Notes: a model not told the origin generated them from the sequence alone. A stretch of 13,309 nucleotides of DNA from Actinomycetes bacterium (GCA_021846725.1 JAJZWK010000036.1:1-13309); one strand, 5' to 3'. Positions 6,764 through 13,304 are shown, counted from the first letter of the stretch. Translations and numbers: made by a program.

Positions 6764-6767
6764 TATA
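6762..6767 (-). promoter_or_regulatory. Perfect -10 hexamer overlapping the annotated tadA start
   Basis: The minus strand reads TATAAT across 6767-6762, running into the first ATG of tadA. A GGGACA lies 19 nt upstream (6792-6787), inside the left end of the MITE. If this is the promoter, the mRNA starts a few codons into the frame and Met11/Met12 would be used with a very short leader. Confidence 0.4.
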
Positions 6768-6782
6768 GTATGTTAATACTAG

Positions 6783-6875
6783 TGGTTGTCCCGTGAATGA
6801 CGTGACATTATACGTAAAAGAACCAAGGTCGTCATCTGACAGACGGGAACCTATGGTCATTTACGAGACATTACA
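6783..6875. mobile_element. MITE-like element, copy A (93 bp)
   Basis: The right end reads inward TGTAATGTCTCGTAAATGAC (6875-6856) and the left end TGGTTGTCCCGTGAATGAC (6783-6801), an imperfect inverted repeat with one gap. Both ends are flanked by CTAG (6779-6782 and 6876-6879), consistent with a 4-bp target duplication. No coding capacity. Its right 46 bases match those of copy B at 13162-13207 in 37 of 46 positions. It separates tadA (-) from the thiolase gene (+). The 4-bp YTAR-type target recalls the IS701 family, but parentage is inference. Confidence 0.65.
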
Positions 6876-6877
6876 CT
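6872..6877 (+). promoter_or_regulatory. -10-like hexamer formed at the MITE right end
   Basis: TACACT consists of the terminal TACA of the element plus CT of the target duplication. A start about 7 nt downstream would leave a leader of about 24 nt before the thiolase ATG. No clear -35 is seen at the matching distance. Confidence 0.3.
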
Positions 6878-6907
6878 AGCTAGTTGGAGAATGATCGGAG
6901 GTATAAA

Positions 6908-8089
6908 ATGGCAGGAACCGTTATCCTGGGAGCGGCAAGAACTCCCATAGGCAAGTTGTCAGGGACACTTGCCTCTTCCAGCGCAATGAGCCTTGGTGCT
7001 GTTGCAATCAAAGAGGCATTACGACGTGCAGGTGTGACACCCGAAAAAGTCGACTACGTATTCATGGGACACGTGCTTCAAGCTGGCCAAGGGCAGATAA
7101 CCGCACGACAGGCAGCCACAGGAGCAGGAATAGCCATGGACGTACCATGTACCACGGTAAACAAAGTATGCCTATCGGGGATGAATGCCATTTACCTCGC
7201 TGATCTTATGATAAATGCAGGTGAAGCTGATATAGTTGTGGCAGGTGGAATGGAGTCAATGACTCAAGCCCCTTACCTACTTCCCCAGGCCAGACAGGGT
7301 TACCGACTTGGAGATGCAACCATTATAGATTCAATGATGTATGACGGCCTGACCTGTGCCTTCGACCAGTGTGCTATGGGGAAGTCCACAGAGAATTACA
7401 ATATGGCAACAGGCATATCGAGAGATCGGCAAGATGCCTTTGCTGCTCTATCTCATGAACGTGCTGCAAACGCCCAAAAGAGCGGACGGTTCGCCATGGA
7501 AATAGCGCCGGTCACCATACCACAACGCAAGGGAGACCCGATAGTGGTTGACTCGGACGAAGGAATCCGCCCGGAAACCACAGTAGAGTCACTTAGTAAG
7601 CTCAAGCCAGCCTTTTCCTCCGACGGTACAATTACTGCCGGCAACGCCAGCCAAATATCAGATGGTGCCGCTGCGGTGGTAGTAGCCTCCGAGGCCGCTG
7701 CGGAGAAGTTCGGCATCAAGCCATTGGGAAGGATACTCGGCTATGGCCAGGTAGCCGGTCCTGATGCTTCACTACTCCACCAGCCATCTGGCGCCATACG
7801 CAAAGCATTGGAGAAGTCTGGAAAGTCCCTTGGTGACATTGACATCTTTGAGATAAATGAGGCATTTGCGGCAGTTGGGTTGGCATCCATGGACGATCTT
7901 GGGATAGACGAAAAAGTATGCAATGTAAACGGTGGAGCCATAGCTCTCGGACACCCGTTGGGAGCATCAGGTGCCCGTCTGGTGGTCACCATGCTGTATG
8001 AGATGCAACAACGAGGAGCATCGACAGGAGCCGCAGGACTCTGTGGCGGCGGTGGACAGGGGGATGCGATTATTCTCTCCGCATCCTGA
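6908..8089 (+). CDS. Acetyl-CoA acetyltransferase (thiolase)
   Basis: A 393-residue cytoplasmic thiolase, the usual length. It condenses two acetyl-CoA to acetoacetyl-CoA or cleaves it and longer 3-ketoacyl-CoAs. The nucleophile is C88 in NKVCLSGMNA; the second site has GHPLGASGAR with H349 and CGGGGQGDA with C379. NEAFA, the loop that helps position substrate, is present. ATG 6908 is chosen because GGAGG sits six bases upstream (6897-6901); a TTG at 6884 lacks this. Features favour the biosynthetic acetoacetyl-CoA type over the fadA type, without certainty. It is a single gene between the MITE and the MFS gene; a metabolic link to the acetyl-CoA made by Por is plausible but not shown. Confidence 0.93.
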   Translation: MAGTVILGAARTPIGKLSGTLASSSAMSLGAVAIKEALRRAGVTPEKVDYVFMGHVLQAGQGQITARQAATGAGIAMDVPCTTVNKVCLSGMNAIYLADLMINAGEADIVVAGGMESMTQAPYLLPQARQGYRLGDATIIDSMMYDGLTCAFDQCAMGKSTENYNMATGISRDRQDAFAALSHERAANAQKSGRFAMEIAPVTIPQRKGDPIVVDSDEGIRPETTVESLSKLKPAFSSDGTITAGNASQISDGAAAVVVASEAAAEKFGIKPLGRILGYGQVAGPDASLLHQPSGAIRKALEKSGKSLGDIDIFEINEAFAAVGLASMDDLGIDEKVCNVNGGAIALGHPLGASGARLVVTMLYEMQQRGASTGAAGLCGGGGQGDAIILSAS

Positions 8090-8202
8090 CCAGACACGCC
8101 ACGCAAGCCCCTGGCTCTAGCCATGAGAAGAATGTCAGGATACAACTAGGCACCCCAACGTTGTGGTAGGATCGTAGCCGATATGCGATTATTCTCTCCG
8201 CA
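8064..8202. repeat. 20-bp direct repeat: thiolase 3' end copied upstream of the MFS gene
   Basis: ATGCGATTATTCTCTCCGCA at 8064-8083, inside the last codons of the thiolase gene, recurs exactly at 8183-8202, ending 12 bp before the MFS start codon. Similarity continues weakly into CCTGA on both sides. Confidence 0.85.
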
Positions 8203-8214
8203 CCCTATATCCTG

Positions 8215-9723
8215 ATGAATACACCCCTACGCACATCATCTGAAGAATGGCGTACCCATGATGTATGGGCAATTTCACTCTCTGCATTCTTCGCTGATCT
8301 CGGCTACCAGGGAGTACTGGCTGGGTTGCCTCTTTTCATGGTAATCGCCCTCCATGCCTCTGTAGCCCTATATGGCCTGGCAATGGCTCTTGGGTTTGGA
8401 GGTGGGTCATTAATAGCCTACCTGGGTAGCAGACTTGGAGACAGGATCGGACATCGCAAATTGGCTATAATAGGCAACTCTGCAATACCACTTCTATCTC
8501 TGACTGCCCTGGTTGCCAGTCCTGCCGCGGCAATTACCTTTTTCTGCACCGGATGGTGGGCAAGAAACCTGCGATCACCATCAAGACGGGTGATGCTGAC
8601 TAAAAGCACGACCGAAAATACTCGTACTCAAGCGTTTGGATTCCTTCATGCACTAGACATAGGAGGAGGTATATTCGCAGGAATCTATATGATAGTCTCT
8701 GTAGCTGAAGGACTCAGCTACAGGTATGTCTTTTTAGGAACTATCATCCCTATAGTTATATCGACCTTCTGCCTTACGATAACAGATCATAACTTGGATC
8801 ACAGCCCAAACAGCTGGTCAACGCCCCGCAAAAGAAGCAATAAATCCGGTTCCCTCCCTGCTAATGAGGATGCTTCCAGCGAGATTGATGTAGAAACTGC
8901 CGGTAACTCAACCGCTACTGCTATCACCACTCCTGCAGATGTCACCTCTCCTGCTCCTATCACCACTCCTGCAGATGTCACCATCACCGCTCAAACTGAC
9001 TCTATCGTGGAGGATGGAGGGGATGTCACCACCCCTGCAGATGTCACCATCACCGCTACAAACGCGGTAATTACCACCAGACCAACCGACAAAACTGTTA
9101 CTGGCTTATCCGGTACGCCACCCACCGTATCACTCAGTAAGCCAACACTACCTCGTAATGCAATACTAGCCATACTAGCTGCAACCGTTCTATTCGGGTT
9201 CAGCTCTTACAGTGTGGGGTTCCCGATACTGACAGCATCTAGGGGAGCTCATAGTCCTGCCCTAGGGTTGGTCGCATTCTTGGTCTTCAATACAGTATCG
9301 GCAGCTACAGGGATGGCTCTTTCTGGACATCTCGGCTCTACCTGGCATAGACGTTTCCGTAATCTTGGCATATTTGGCTATCTACCCGCTGCAATCGGAG
9401 CTGCACTACTGGGAATATCTGCTGACTTGAAACTGCCTTACCTGGTCATACTCCTTTCAATTGCTATTCTTGGAGTATCACTCGGCATAGTAGAGACACT
9501 AGAACCCTCCATAATGTCGGTCATTCGACCCGAAGGTGGCAGCGGATTTGGTCTACTGTCCGCTTACCGGAGTGCCGGATTGTTTGCCGGTAACCTAATA
9601 ATGGGGTTGCTCTACACATTGGGAGCTGCCTGGTCATACGGATATGCAGCAATTATAGCCTTCGTCGGAGCATCTATCCTCCTGCTCACCATGAGATCGA
9701 GGAGCTGGTCCCGTGACACATGA
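8215..9723 (+). CDS. MFS-type membrane transporter with a long repeat-bearing central loop
   Basis: A 502-residue integral membrane protein. Hydrophobic segments cover about 18-190 and 314-493, about 5-6 in each half, with a motif-A-like GSRLGDRIGHRK at 71-82 in the loop after the second helix. This fits the major facilitator superfamily; the substrate cannot be told. Residues about 192-314 form an unusually long hydrophilic central loop, very rich in Thr, with three copies of TTPADVT (about 238, 250, 272). In most MFS proteins this cytoplasmic loop is much shorter. No ribosome site precedes ATG 8215, so the start is less sure, but the first helix begins soon after it. The end is convergent with recR. 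Confidence 0.78.
   Translation: MNTPLRTSSEEWRTHDVWAISLSAFFADLGYQGVLAGLPLFMVIALHASVALYGLAMALGFGGGSLIAYLGSRLGDRIGHRKLAIIGNSAIPLLSLTALVASPAAAITFFCTGWWARNLRSPSRRVMLTKSTTENTRTQAFGFLHALDIGGGIFAGIYMIVSVAEGLSYRYVFLGTIIPIVISTFCLTITDHNLDHSPNSWSTPRKRSNKSGSLPANEDASSEIDVETAGNSTATAITTPADVTSPAPITTPADVTITAQTDSIVEDGGDVTTPADVTITATNAVITTRPTDKTVTGLSGTPPTVSLSKPTLPRNAILAILAATVLFGFSSYSVGFPILTASRGAHSPALGLVAFLVFNTVSAATGMALSGHLGSTWHRRFRNLGIFGYLPAAIGAALLGISADLKLPYLVILLSIAILGVSLGIVETLEPSIMSVIRPEGGSGFGLLSAYRSAGLFAGNLIMGLLYTLGAAWSYGYAAIIAFVGASILLLTMRSRSWSRDT
8921..9056. repeat. In-frame repeats in the MFS loop
   Basis: A 26-bp segment is exactly repeated at 8921-8946 and 8957-8982 (36-bp period), and a third copy with one change lies near 9026-9047. 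Copies two and three are both followed by ATCACCGCT. They encode TTPADVT(S/I). Confidence 0.85.
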
Positions 9724-9729
9724 GCAACT

Positions 9730-9750
9730 AATTACGTATTATTCGTAATT
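9730..9750. terminator. Small inverted repeat between convergent genes
   Basis: AATTACG (9730-9736) and CGTAATT (9744-9750) with a 7-nt spacer, 7 nt after the MFS stop. A second weak stem pairs CCTGGC (9756-9761) with GCCAGG (9780-9785). Neither has a T-tract, so termination is only a guess. Confidence 0.3.
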
Positions 9751-9805
9751 GCTAGCCTGGCATCCTCCCCATAGACAAAGCCAGGGGCTTGCGGAACGTG
9801 TTGGG

Positions 9806-10417
9806 TCAATCATCAATCGCATGTCGGCCTGAAAGCGCTCTGCTAAGTGTCACCTCATCGGCATACTCCAGATCACCGCCTACTGGCAACCCACTGGCTA
9901 TTCGACTCACTTGTACACCTCTATCCTTGAGATAACGTGCAATCCAAGCTGCCGTGGCATCGCCCTCCACCGTGGGGTTGGTGCATACAATCACCTCTTT
10001 AATCCCCTCTGACTCTATCCTCGACATTAATTCACCTATCTTGAGCTTCTCCGGACCAATTCCATCTATCGGACTTATTGCCCCATGAAGTACATGATAT
10101 TTACCCCTGAATGCATTGGATCTCTCCAGGGCGATTACATCTCGAGGATCCTCCACCACGCATATTGTAGAACTGTCTCTACTGCTAGAAGCACAGATAT
10201 GACACAACTCTCCCTCTGATATGTTAAAACACCTACTACATAGCCGCGTACTATCCTGCAGGGAGGCAATAACAGATGACAGACGCAAAAGCCTGTCCGG
10301 TGATACCTGAAGAAGATAAAAAGCTATACGCTGAGCAGATTTTGGTCCTATTCCCGGAAGCAATCCGAGTTCGTCAATCAACTCCTGTAAGTGCTTTGGG
10401 TATATTTGACCAATCAT
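9806..10417 (-). CDS. recR: Recombination mediator protein RecR
   Basis: A 203-residue protein, near the usual length of about 200. It acts with RecO/RecF to load RecA at gaps. Order of domains: helix-hairpin-helix (ELGLLPGIGPKSAQRIAF, 16-33), zinc finger with C60, C63, C72, C75, TOPRIM domain from about 84 (CVVEDPRD with E89/D90), the NPTVEGDATA motif at 147-156, and the C-terminal GLPVGGDLEYAD. An in-frame TAA lies two codons upstream of ATG 10417, so this is the first ATG. GAGAGG about 13 nt upstream is a distant ribosome site. It is the last gene of the dnaX operon, 6 nt after orf105. Confidence 0.96.
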   Translation of the reverse strand: MIGQIYPKHLQELIDELGLLPGIGPKSAQRIAFYLLQVSPDRLLRLSSVIASLQDSTRLCSRCFNISEGELCHICASSSRDSSTICVVEDPRDVIALERSNAFRGKYHVLHGAISPIDGIGPEKLKIGELMSRIESEGIKEVIVCTNPTVEGDATAAWIARYLKDRGVQVSRIASGLPVGGDLEYADEVTLSRALSGRHAIDD

Positions 10418-10423
10418 ATATAA

Positions 10424-10741
10424 TTATAAATCCTCTCTGCTATTACCTTGAACTAATATTGCTCCATGCTTTATCGCTCCCTGGCCTGGATTTTCCGAGT
10501 CTTGGGATATCAGCAATTCGGAGTGAGATCCGAATGGCGAATCGAGTCGCAACATCTCAAATCGTCCCGGAACTGCATCTATGCAAGCAACCTCACCTCC
10601 TGGGTGACCGATGTTTTTCACTGGATTGCGCATATAATTGGTAACAAGTGAGGACCTGACCTGCATTATCATGGCGGGTGAAGCTACTTTTTTCGAATTG
10701 TGGGGCGTTTGACACCAGGCACCTGAATCAATCAGATTCAT
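10424..10741 (-). CDS. Unrecognised 105-residue protein between dnaX and recR
   Basis: Its ATG at 10741 overlaps the dnaX TGA by 4 nt (ATGA), and its TAA ends 6 nt before recR. This spacing is strong evidence for a translated, coupled gene. In many bacteria this slot holds ybaB/ebfC, a nucleoid-associated protein of similar size. The sequence here does not show the helical, Met/Gln-rich start of YbaB. I see no membrane segment or signal peptide; it is mixed polar, with a Gly-rich stretch IGHPGGEVACIDAVPGRF at about 44-61. It could be a highly diverged replacement or an unrelated protein. I do not assign a function. Confidence 0.6.
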   Translation of the reverse strand: MNLIDSGAWCQTPHNSKKVASPAMIMQVRSSLVTNYMRNPVKNIGHPGGEVACIDAVPGRFEMLRLDSPFGSHSELLISQDSENPGQGAIKHGAILVQGNSREDL

Positions 10742-12813
10742 AGCTCTTCTACCCCTGGAAATGCCTCACGAATATGCTCTTCTACGGGTCTCCTACTTGG
10801 CGCTATATGCTCAGCCTCCGATGAGTTGTTAGCACGCAAGGTTTGTTCAGGAAGTGAGTCACCAACAGATTGCTCATCAGTAGACGACTTATGTAACAGC
10901 TTGGCTGAACTATCTGCTGCCGGATACTCAGCTTCCTTTGCGCCCTCCACAACAAGTTCAATCGTAGCAGGAACACCAAAATACGATGAGATCGCATCTT
11001 CCACCTCTTTACTGCTCTGCTTGCATGCCTGCAGGTATGCGTCATTAGGCAATGCCATGACCGCTGTGTGACCGTCCACAGCAACAAAACGTGACGGTGC
11101 ATAACGACTCTTGGCCTTTGATGAAAGGGTACTCAATATGACATCTCCCCACGCCATTGTCAATGAATCTCGGTTGAATTCCCTCTCTCCTACCTTATCG
11201 CTAGTCATGATTGGGGCAGTGGCTGGCGATGCAGCTTCTCCACTGCCTGCTTCACCGGCAGAACTATCATCTTTTGCTGACCTGCTATCTGTATCTTCCT
11301 CATCTTCCTTACTTACCGATGATCTACCTACCAACGATGTATCTTCTGACAAAATACCTACCGAAGACATACCTACCGACGGGGTACGCTTGAATGCCCC
11401 CAACGCCTGTCCAGAAGGGGTACGCTTGAATGCCCCCAACGCCTGTCCAGAAGGGGTAACCTCATTGTCAGCGTCGCTGCTTTTACTACCGCCACCGTAC
11501 CCAGCAGAACTCCTGTCACTATCATCATCATTACCGCCCTGGCTTTTAGTGCTATCCTTGCCATAATACCCGCCACTGGCACGGTCATCACTGGCACGGT
11601 CATCACTGGCACGGTCATCACTGGCACGCTGTTCATTACGGATGGGGTAGGTATGCTCGCTCTTAGCTGTCGGAGTTTTCAATATACTACTTACCTGTCT
11701 CTCCAAGCGGTCGATACGTTCGACTAAATCAGCATACGAATCCCCTACCGGTAACATACATGATTTAATCAATACCGACTCAAGCTGCACTCTAGAATCA
11801 AGTGAATCACGCATATATACCAATGTCTCGCCAAGTAACTCCATGGTTCTGACCAGGGCAGGTAACCCCATCTCACGTGATACGTTCGAGCATCGTTCCA
11901 GGTCAGATCCGCTTAATGTAACCAGCTGGGGTGCCAAACTCGCAAGAAAACCTTGCCGTAGATAGTCGGCAATCTCTACAGCCAACTGAGCAGGGTCCAA
12001 TCCTAACGATATAGCCCGGGCAAGTTCTATCATTACTTGTGCACTATTTCTGGATGCAAGCGCCTCTACAATTCTCTCCACATATCCGTCATCATCTTCT
12101 ACCTGTCCAACAATTGCTATCTGCTCAAGTGCCGACAGTGCATCGCGCGCAGATCCTCTCCCTTTTTTGGTTGCAGCAAGAATGGCACCCGTTGGCAATG
12201 ATATCTCTGCACGATTGGATACATCATTTAGTAGGTTCTCCAGAGATTCAGGAGATATAAGACGGAACTCATAATGTTGTGTACGACTTCTGATGGTAGG
12301 AATTACCTTCTGTGGATCCGTAGTTGCAAGAACGAATACGACATGAGCAGGTGGCTCTTCCAGTGTCTTGAGCAACGCGTTTGAAGCTGAGGTGGAAAGC
12401 ATATGGATCTCATCAATGATGTACACCTTCCAACGCCCCGGAGTAGCAAGTGCTGTCTTGGAGACTAAATCTCGTATGGCATCCACGCCGTTATTCGATG
12501 CGGCATCAAGTTCGTATACGTCCAGTGAAGATCCCTCTCTTATTGCCACGCAACTTGGACACTCATCACACGGTTCCCCTCCGACGCTATTGGTGCAGTT
12601 AAGAGCTTTAGCGAGTATACGAGCGCATGAAGTTTTACCTGTGCCACGAGGGCCACTAAACAGGTACGCGTGAGCCACCTTTCCTTCGCTCACAGCATGA
12701 GTCATCGCCATAGTAACGTGCTGCTGACCTACAATATCTCTGAACTGCTGTGGCCTGAATCGTCTGTACAGAGCCTGGTACTCATTCTCTGGCGGATTAA
12801 TTTCATCGACCAT
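10738..12813 (-). CDS. dnaX: DNA polymerase III subunits gamma/tau
   Basis: The clamp-loader ATPase, 691 residues from ATG 12813. This start is preferred over the TTG at 12891 because known proteins begin shortly before YQALYRRFRP; the upstream part would also extend into a repeat-bearing leader. Walker A GPRGTGKT is at 54-61; zinc cysteines C73, C82, C85, C88; Walker B IIDEIHML at 132-139; sensor 1 ATTDPQK; and RSRTQ, where most relatives have SRC. After domain III comes a low-complexity acidic linker (about 370-550) holding two tandem repeats, then a tau-type C-terminal domain at about 550-625 (MAWGDVILSTL to ATIELVVEG) and a tail. It is first gene of dnaX-orf105-recR. Confidence 0.95.
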   Translation of the reverse strand: MVDEINPPENEYQALYRRFRPQQFRDIVGQQHVTMAMTHAVSEGKVAHAYLFSGPRGTGKTSCARILAKALNCTNSVGGEPCDECPSCVAIREGSSLDVYELDAASNNGVDAIRDLVSKTALATPGRWKVYIIDEIHMLSTSASNALLKTLEEPPAHVVFVLATTDPQKVIPTIRSRTQHYEFRLISPESLENLLNDVSNRAEISLPTGAILAATKKGRGSARDALSALEQIAIVGQVEDDDGYVERIVEALASRNSAQVMIELARAISLGLDPAQLAVEIADYLRQGFLASLAPQLVTLSGSDLERCSNVSREMGLPALVRTMELLGETLVYMRDSLDSRVQLESVLIKSCMLPVGDSYADLVERIDRLERQVSSILKTPTAKSEHTYPIRNEQRASDDRASDDRASDDRASGGYYGKDSTKSQGGNDDDSDRSSAGYGGGSKSSDADNEVTPSGQALGAFKRTPSGQALGAFKRTPSVGMSSVGILSEDTSLVGRSSVSKEDEEDTDSRSAKDDSSAGEAGSGEAASPATAPIMTSDKVGEREFNRDSLTMAWGDVILSTLSSKAKSRYAPSRFVAVDGHTAVMALPNDAYLQACKQSSKEVEDAISSYFGVPATIELVVEGAKEAEYPAADSSAKLLHKSSTDEQSVGDSLPEQTLRANNSSEAEHIAPSRRPVEEHIREAFPGVEEL
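11381..11458. repeat. 36-bp tandem repeat in the dnaX linker
   Basis: Two exact 36-bp units (11381-11416 and 11417-11452) plus six bases of a third. They are in frame and encode TPSGQALGAFKR twice (about residues 454-477), followed by TPS. Absolute identity at DNA level, including third positions, implies a recent duplication. Confidence 0.92.
11575..11628. repeat. 15-bp tandem repeat in the dnaX linker
   Basis: ACTGGCACGGTCATC is exactly repeated three times (11575, 11590, 11605), with a partial fourth copy to 11628. In frame it gives four RAS units as RASDD-RASDD-RASDD-RAS in the DnaX linker, about residues 396-413. Confidence 0.9.
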
Positions 12814-12818
12814 GCACC

Positions 12819-12859
12819 TTACACTACCAGAAATAGAGGATGGTACTTGCACTACCAGA
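12819..12859 (-). repeat. Direct repeat in the dnaX leader
   Basis: Read on the minus strand TCTGGTAGTGYAA occurs at 12859-12847 and again at 12831-12819, 28 bp apart, the nearer copy ending 5 nt before the dnaX ATG. It could be an operator or the site of a local duplication. Confidence 0.4.
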
Positions 12860-12925
12860 TTAAACCATGTGACCCATATATTTCTGTCCAATCAAACAAC
12901 CGGCATGCAAGGAAAAACCACCAAA

Positions 12926-13025
12926 GCGGCCAGGTTTACTGCGGCACCCGAGAAAAACCGCTGAGAGCTGCTGCCTTCCGACCCTGACTCGGTTCACGGA
13001 CACTCGTCGCGCAGGACCCGACCGC
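12926..13025 (-). ncRNA. ffs: Signal recognition particle RNA, small bacterial (4.5S) type
   Basis: On the minus strand the apical hallmark reads GGGTCGGAAGGCAGCAGC (12984-12967), matching the conserved Ffh-binding hairpin with a GGAA tetraloop and asymmetric loop. The ends pair: GCGGTCGGG (13025-13017) with CCTGGCCGC (12934-12926), nine pairs including two G-U. That gives about 100 nt, the length of E. coli 4.5S RNA, with no Alu domain. A TATACT lies six bases upstream of the 5' end, and a T5 run (12917-12913) follows the 3' end. It guides ribosomes making membrane proteins to the membrane with Ffh. It lies upstream of dnaX on the same strand, a common arrangement. Confidence 0.9.
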
Positions 13026-13031
13026 ACTGAT

Positions 13032-13037
13032 AGTATA
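13032..13037 (-). promoter_or_regulatory. -10 element of the SRP RNA promoter
   Basis: The minus strand reads TATACT, then ATCAGT, then the first G of the RNA at 13025, ideal -10 spacing. No strong -35 is seen (best ATAACA or AGATAA around 13053-13060). MITE copy B begins at 13069, just upstream of this core promoter. Confidence 0.55.
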
Positions 13038-13068
13038 TCACTTGGCGGAAGCTGTTATCTCCTGCTAA

Positions 13069-13207
13069 TGTAGTGTCTCATAAATAGCGTGATGTTATCC
13101 GGCGCTTGGAAGTAAAGATAAGAACCGGTGAACTCCCAAGACACAGCATGACTATAAAACGCGTCATCTGGTCGATGGGAACCAATGGTTATTTAAGAGA
13201 CGCTACA
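13069..13207. mobile_element. MITE-like element, copy B (139 bp)
   Basis: The left end TGTAGTGTCTCATAAATAGC (13069-13088) and the right end read inward, TGTAGCGTCTCTTAAATAAC (13207-13188), agree at 17 of 20 positions. Flanks are CTAA (13065-13068) and CTTA (13208-13211), a decayed 4-bp duplication. The right part is homologous to copy A, and the left ends also match (CGTGAYRTTAT); copy B has about 46 extra internal bases. No coding capacity. It lies between the SRP RNA promoter and tRNA-Ser, ending 12 nt before the tRNA. Confidence 0.65.
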
Positions 13208-13209
13208 CT
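13204..13209 (+). promoter_or_regulatory. -10-like hexamer at the right end of MITE copy B
   Basis: TACACT arises from the terminal TACA plus CT of the flank, as in copy A. It sits 10 nt before the tRNA, so the tRNA promoter must lie at least partly in the element. No convincing -35 is seen. TTATAC at 13209-13214 is an alternative, but too close to the tRNA. Confidence 0.3.
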
Positions 13210-13219
13210 TATACAGCAA

Positions 13220-13304
13220 GGAGGAGTGCGAGAGCGGACGAATCGGCACGCCTGGAGAGCGTGTGTGGGGCAACCCACCGTGGGTTCGAATCCCACCTCC
13301 TCCG
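13220..13304 (+). tRNA. tRNA-Ser(GGA)
   Basis: All arms are visible: acceptor GGAGGAG (13220-13226) with CTCCTCC (13297-13303) and discriminator G13304; anticodon stem CACGC/GCGTG around loop CTGGAGA with anticodon GGA at 13254-13256; a long variable arm GTGGG-GCAA-CCCAC typical of serine tRNA; T arm GTGGG-TTCGAAT-CCCAC. It decodes UCC and UCU. CCA is not encoded. A T-run begins at 13306 as the window ends and may be the terminator. Confidence 0.97.

Larger units (their letters stand above)
8102..9793. repeat. 15-bp inverted repeats flanking the MFS gene
   Basis: CGCAAGCCCCTGGCT at 8102-8116 appears inverted as AGCCAGGGGCTTGCG at 9779-9793, one on each side of the MFS gene. They are exact over 15 bases. 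Possible relic ends or shared terminator halves. Confidence 0.5.

Noticed and set aside
10276..10644. 122-codon + strand frame overlapping recR and orf105
   Set aside because: Antisense to recR and to the ATGA-coupled orf105; no ribosome site or motif.
11111..11566. 151-codon + strand frame inside dnaX
   Set aside because: A shadow of the low-complexity dnaX linker, kept open by in-frame repeats of a unit divisible by three.
11575..11628. CRISPR-like repeat array
   Set aside because: Units are contiguous 15-bp copies with no spacers, in frame within dnaX.
12163..12168. A6G tract in dnaX (minus strand), similar to the slippery site that makes gamma in E. coli
   Set aside because: The frame is ACC AAA AAA GGG, so the heptamer is not in X-XXY-YYZ phase, and it lies near codon 215, well inside the ATPase core rather than after domain III.
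12814..12891. Longer dnaX start at TTG 12891
   Set aside because: The 26 extra residues have no counterpart in the family, and the YQALYRRFRP motif lies close to the ATG at 12813; the region looks like leader DNA with a direct repeat.
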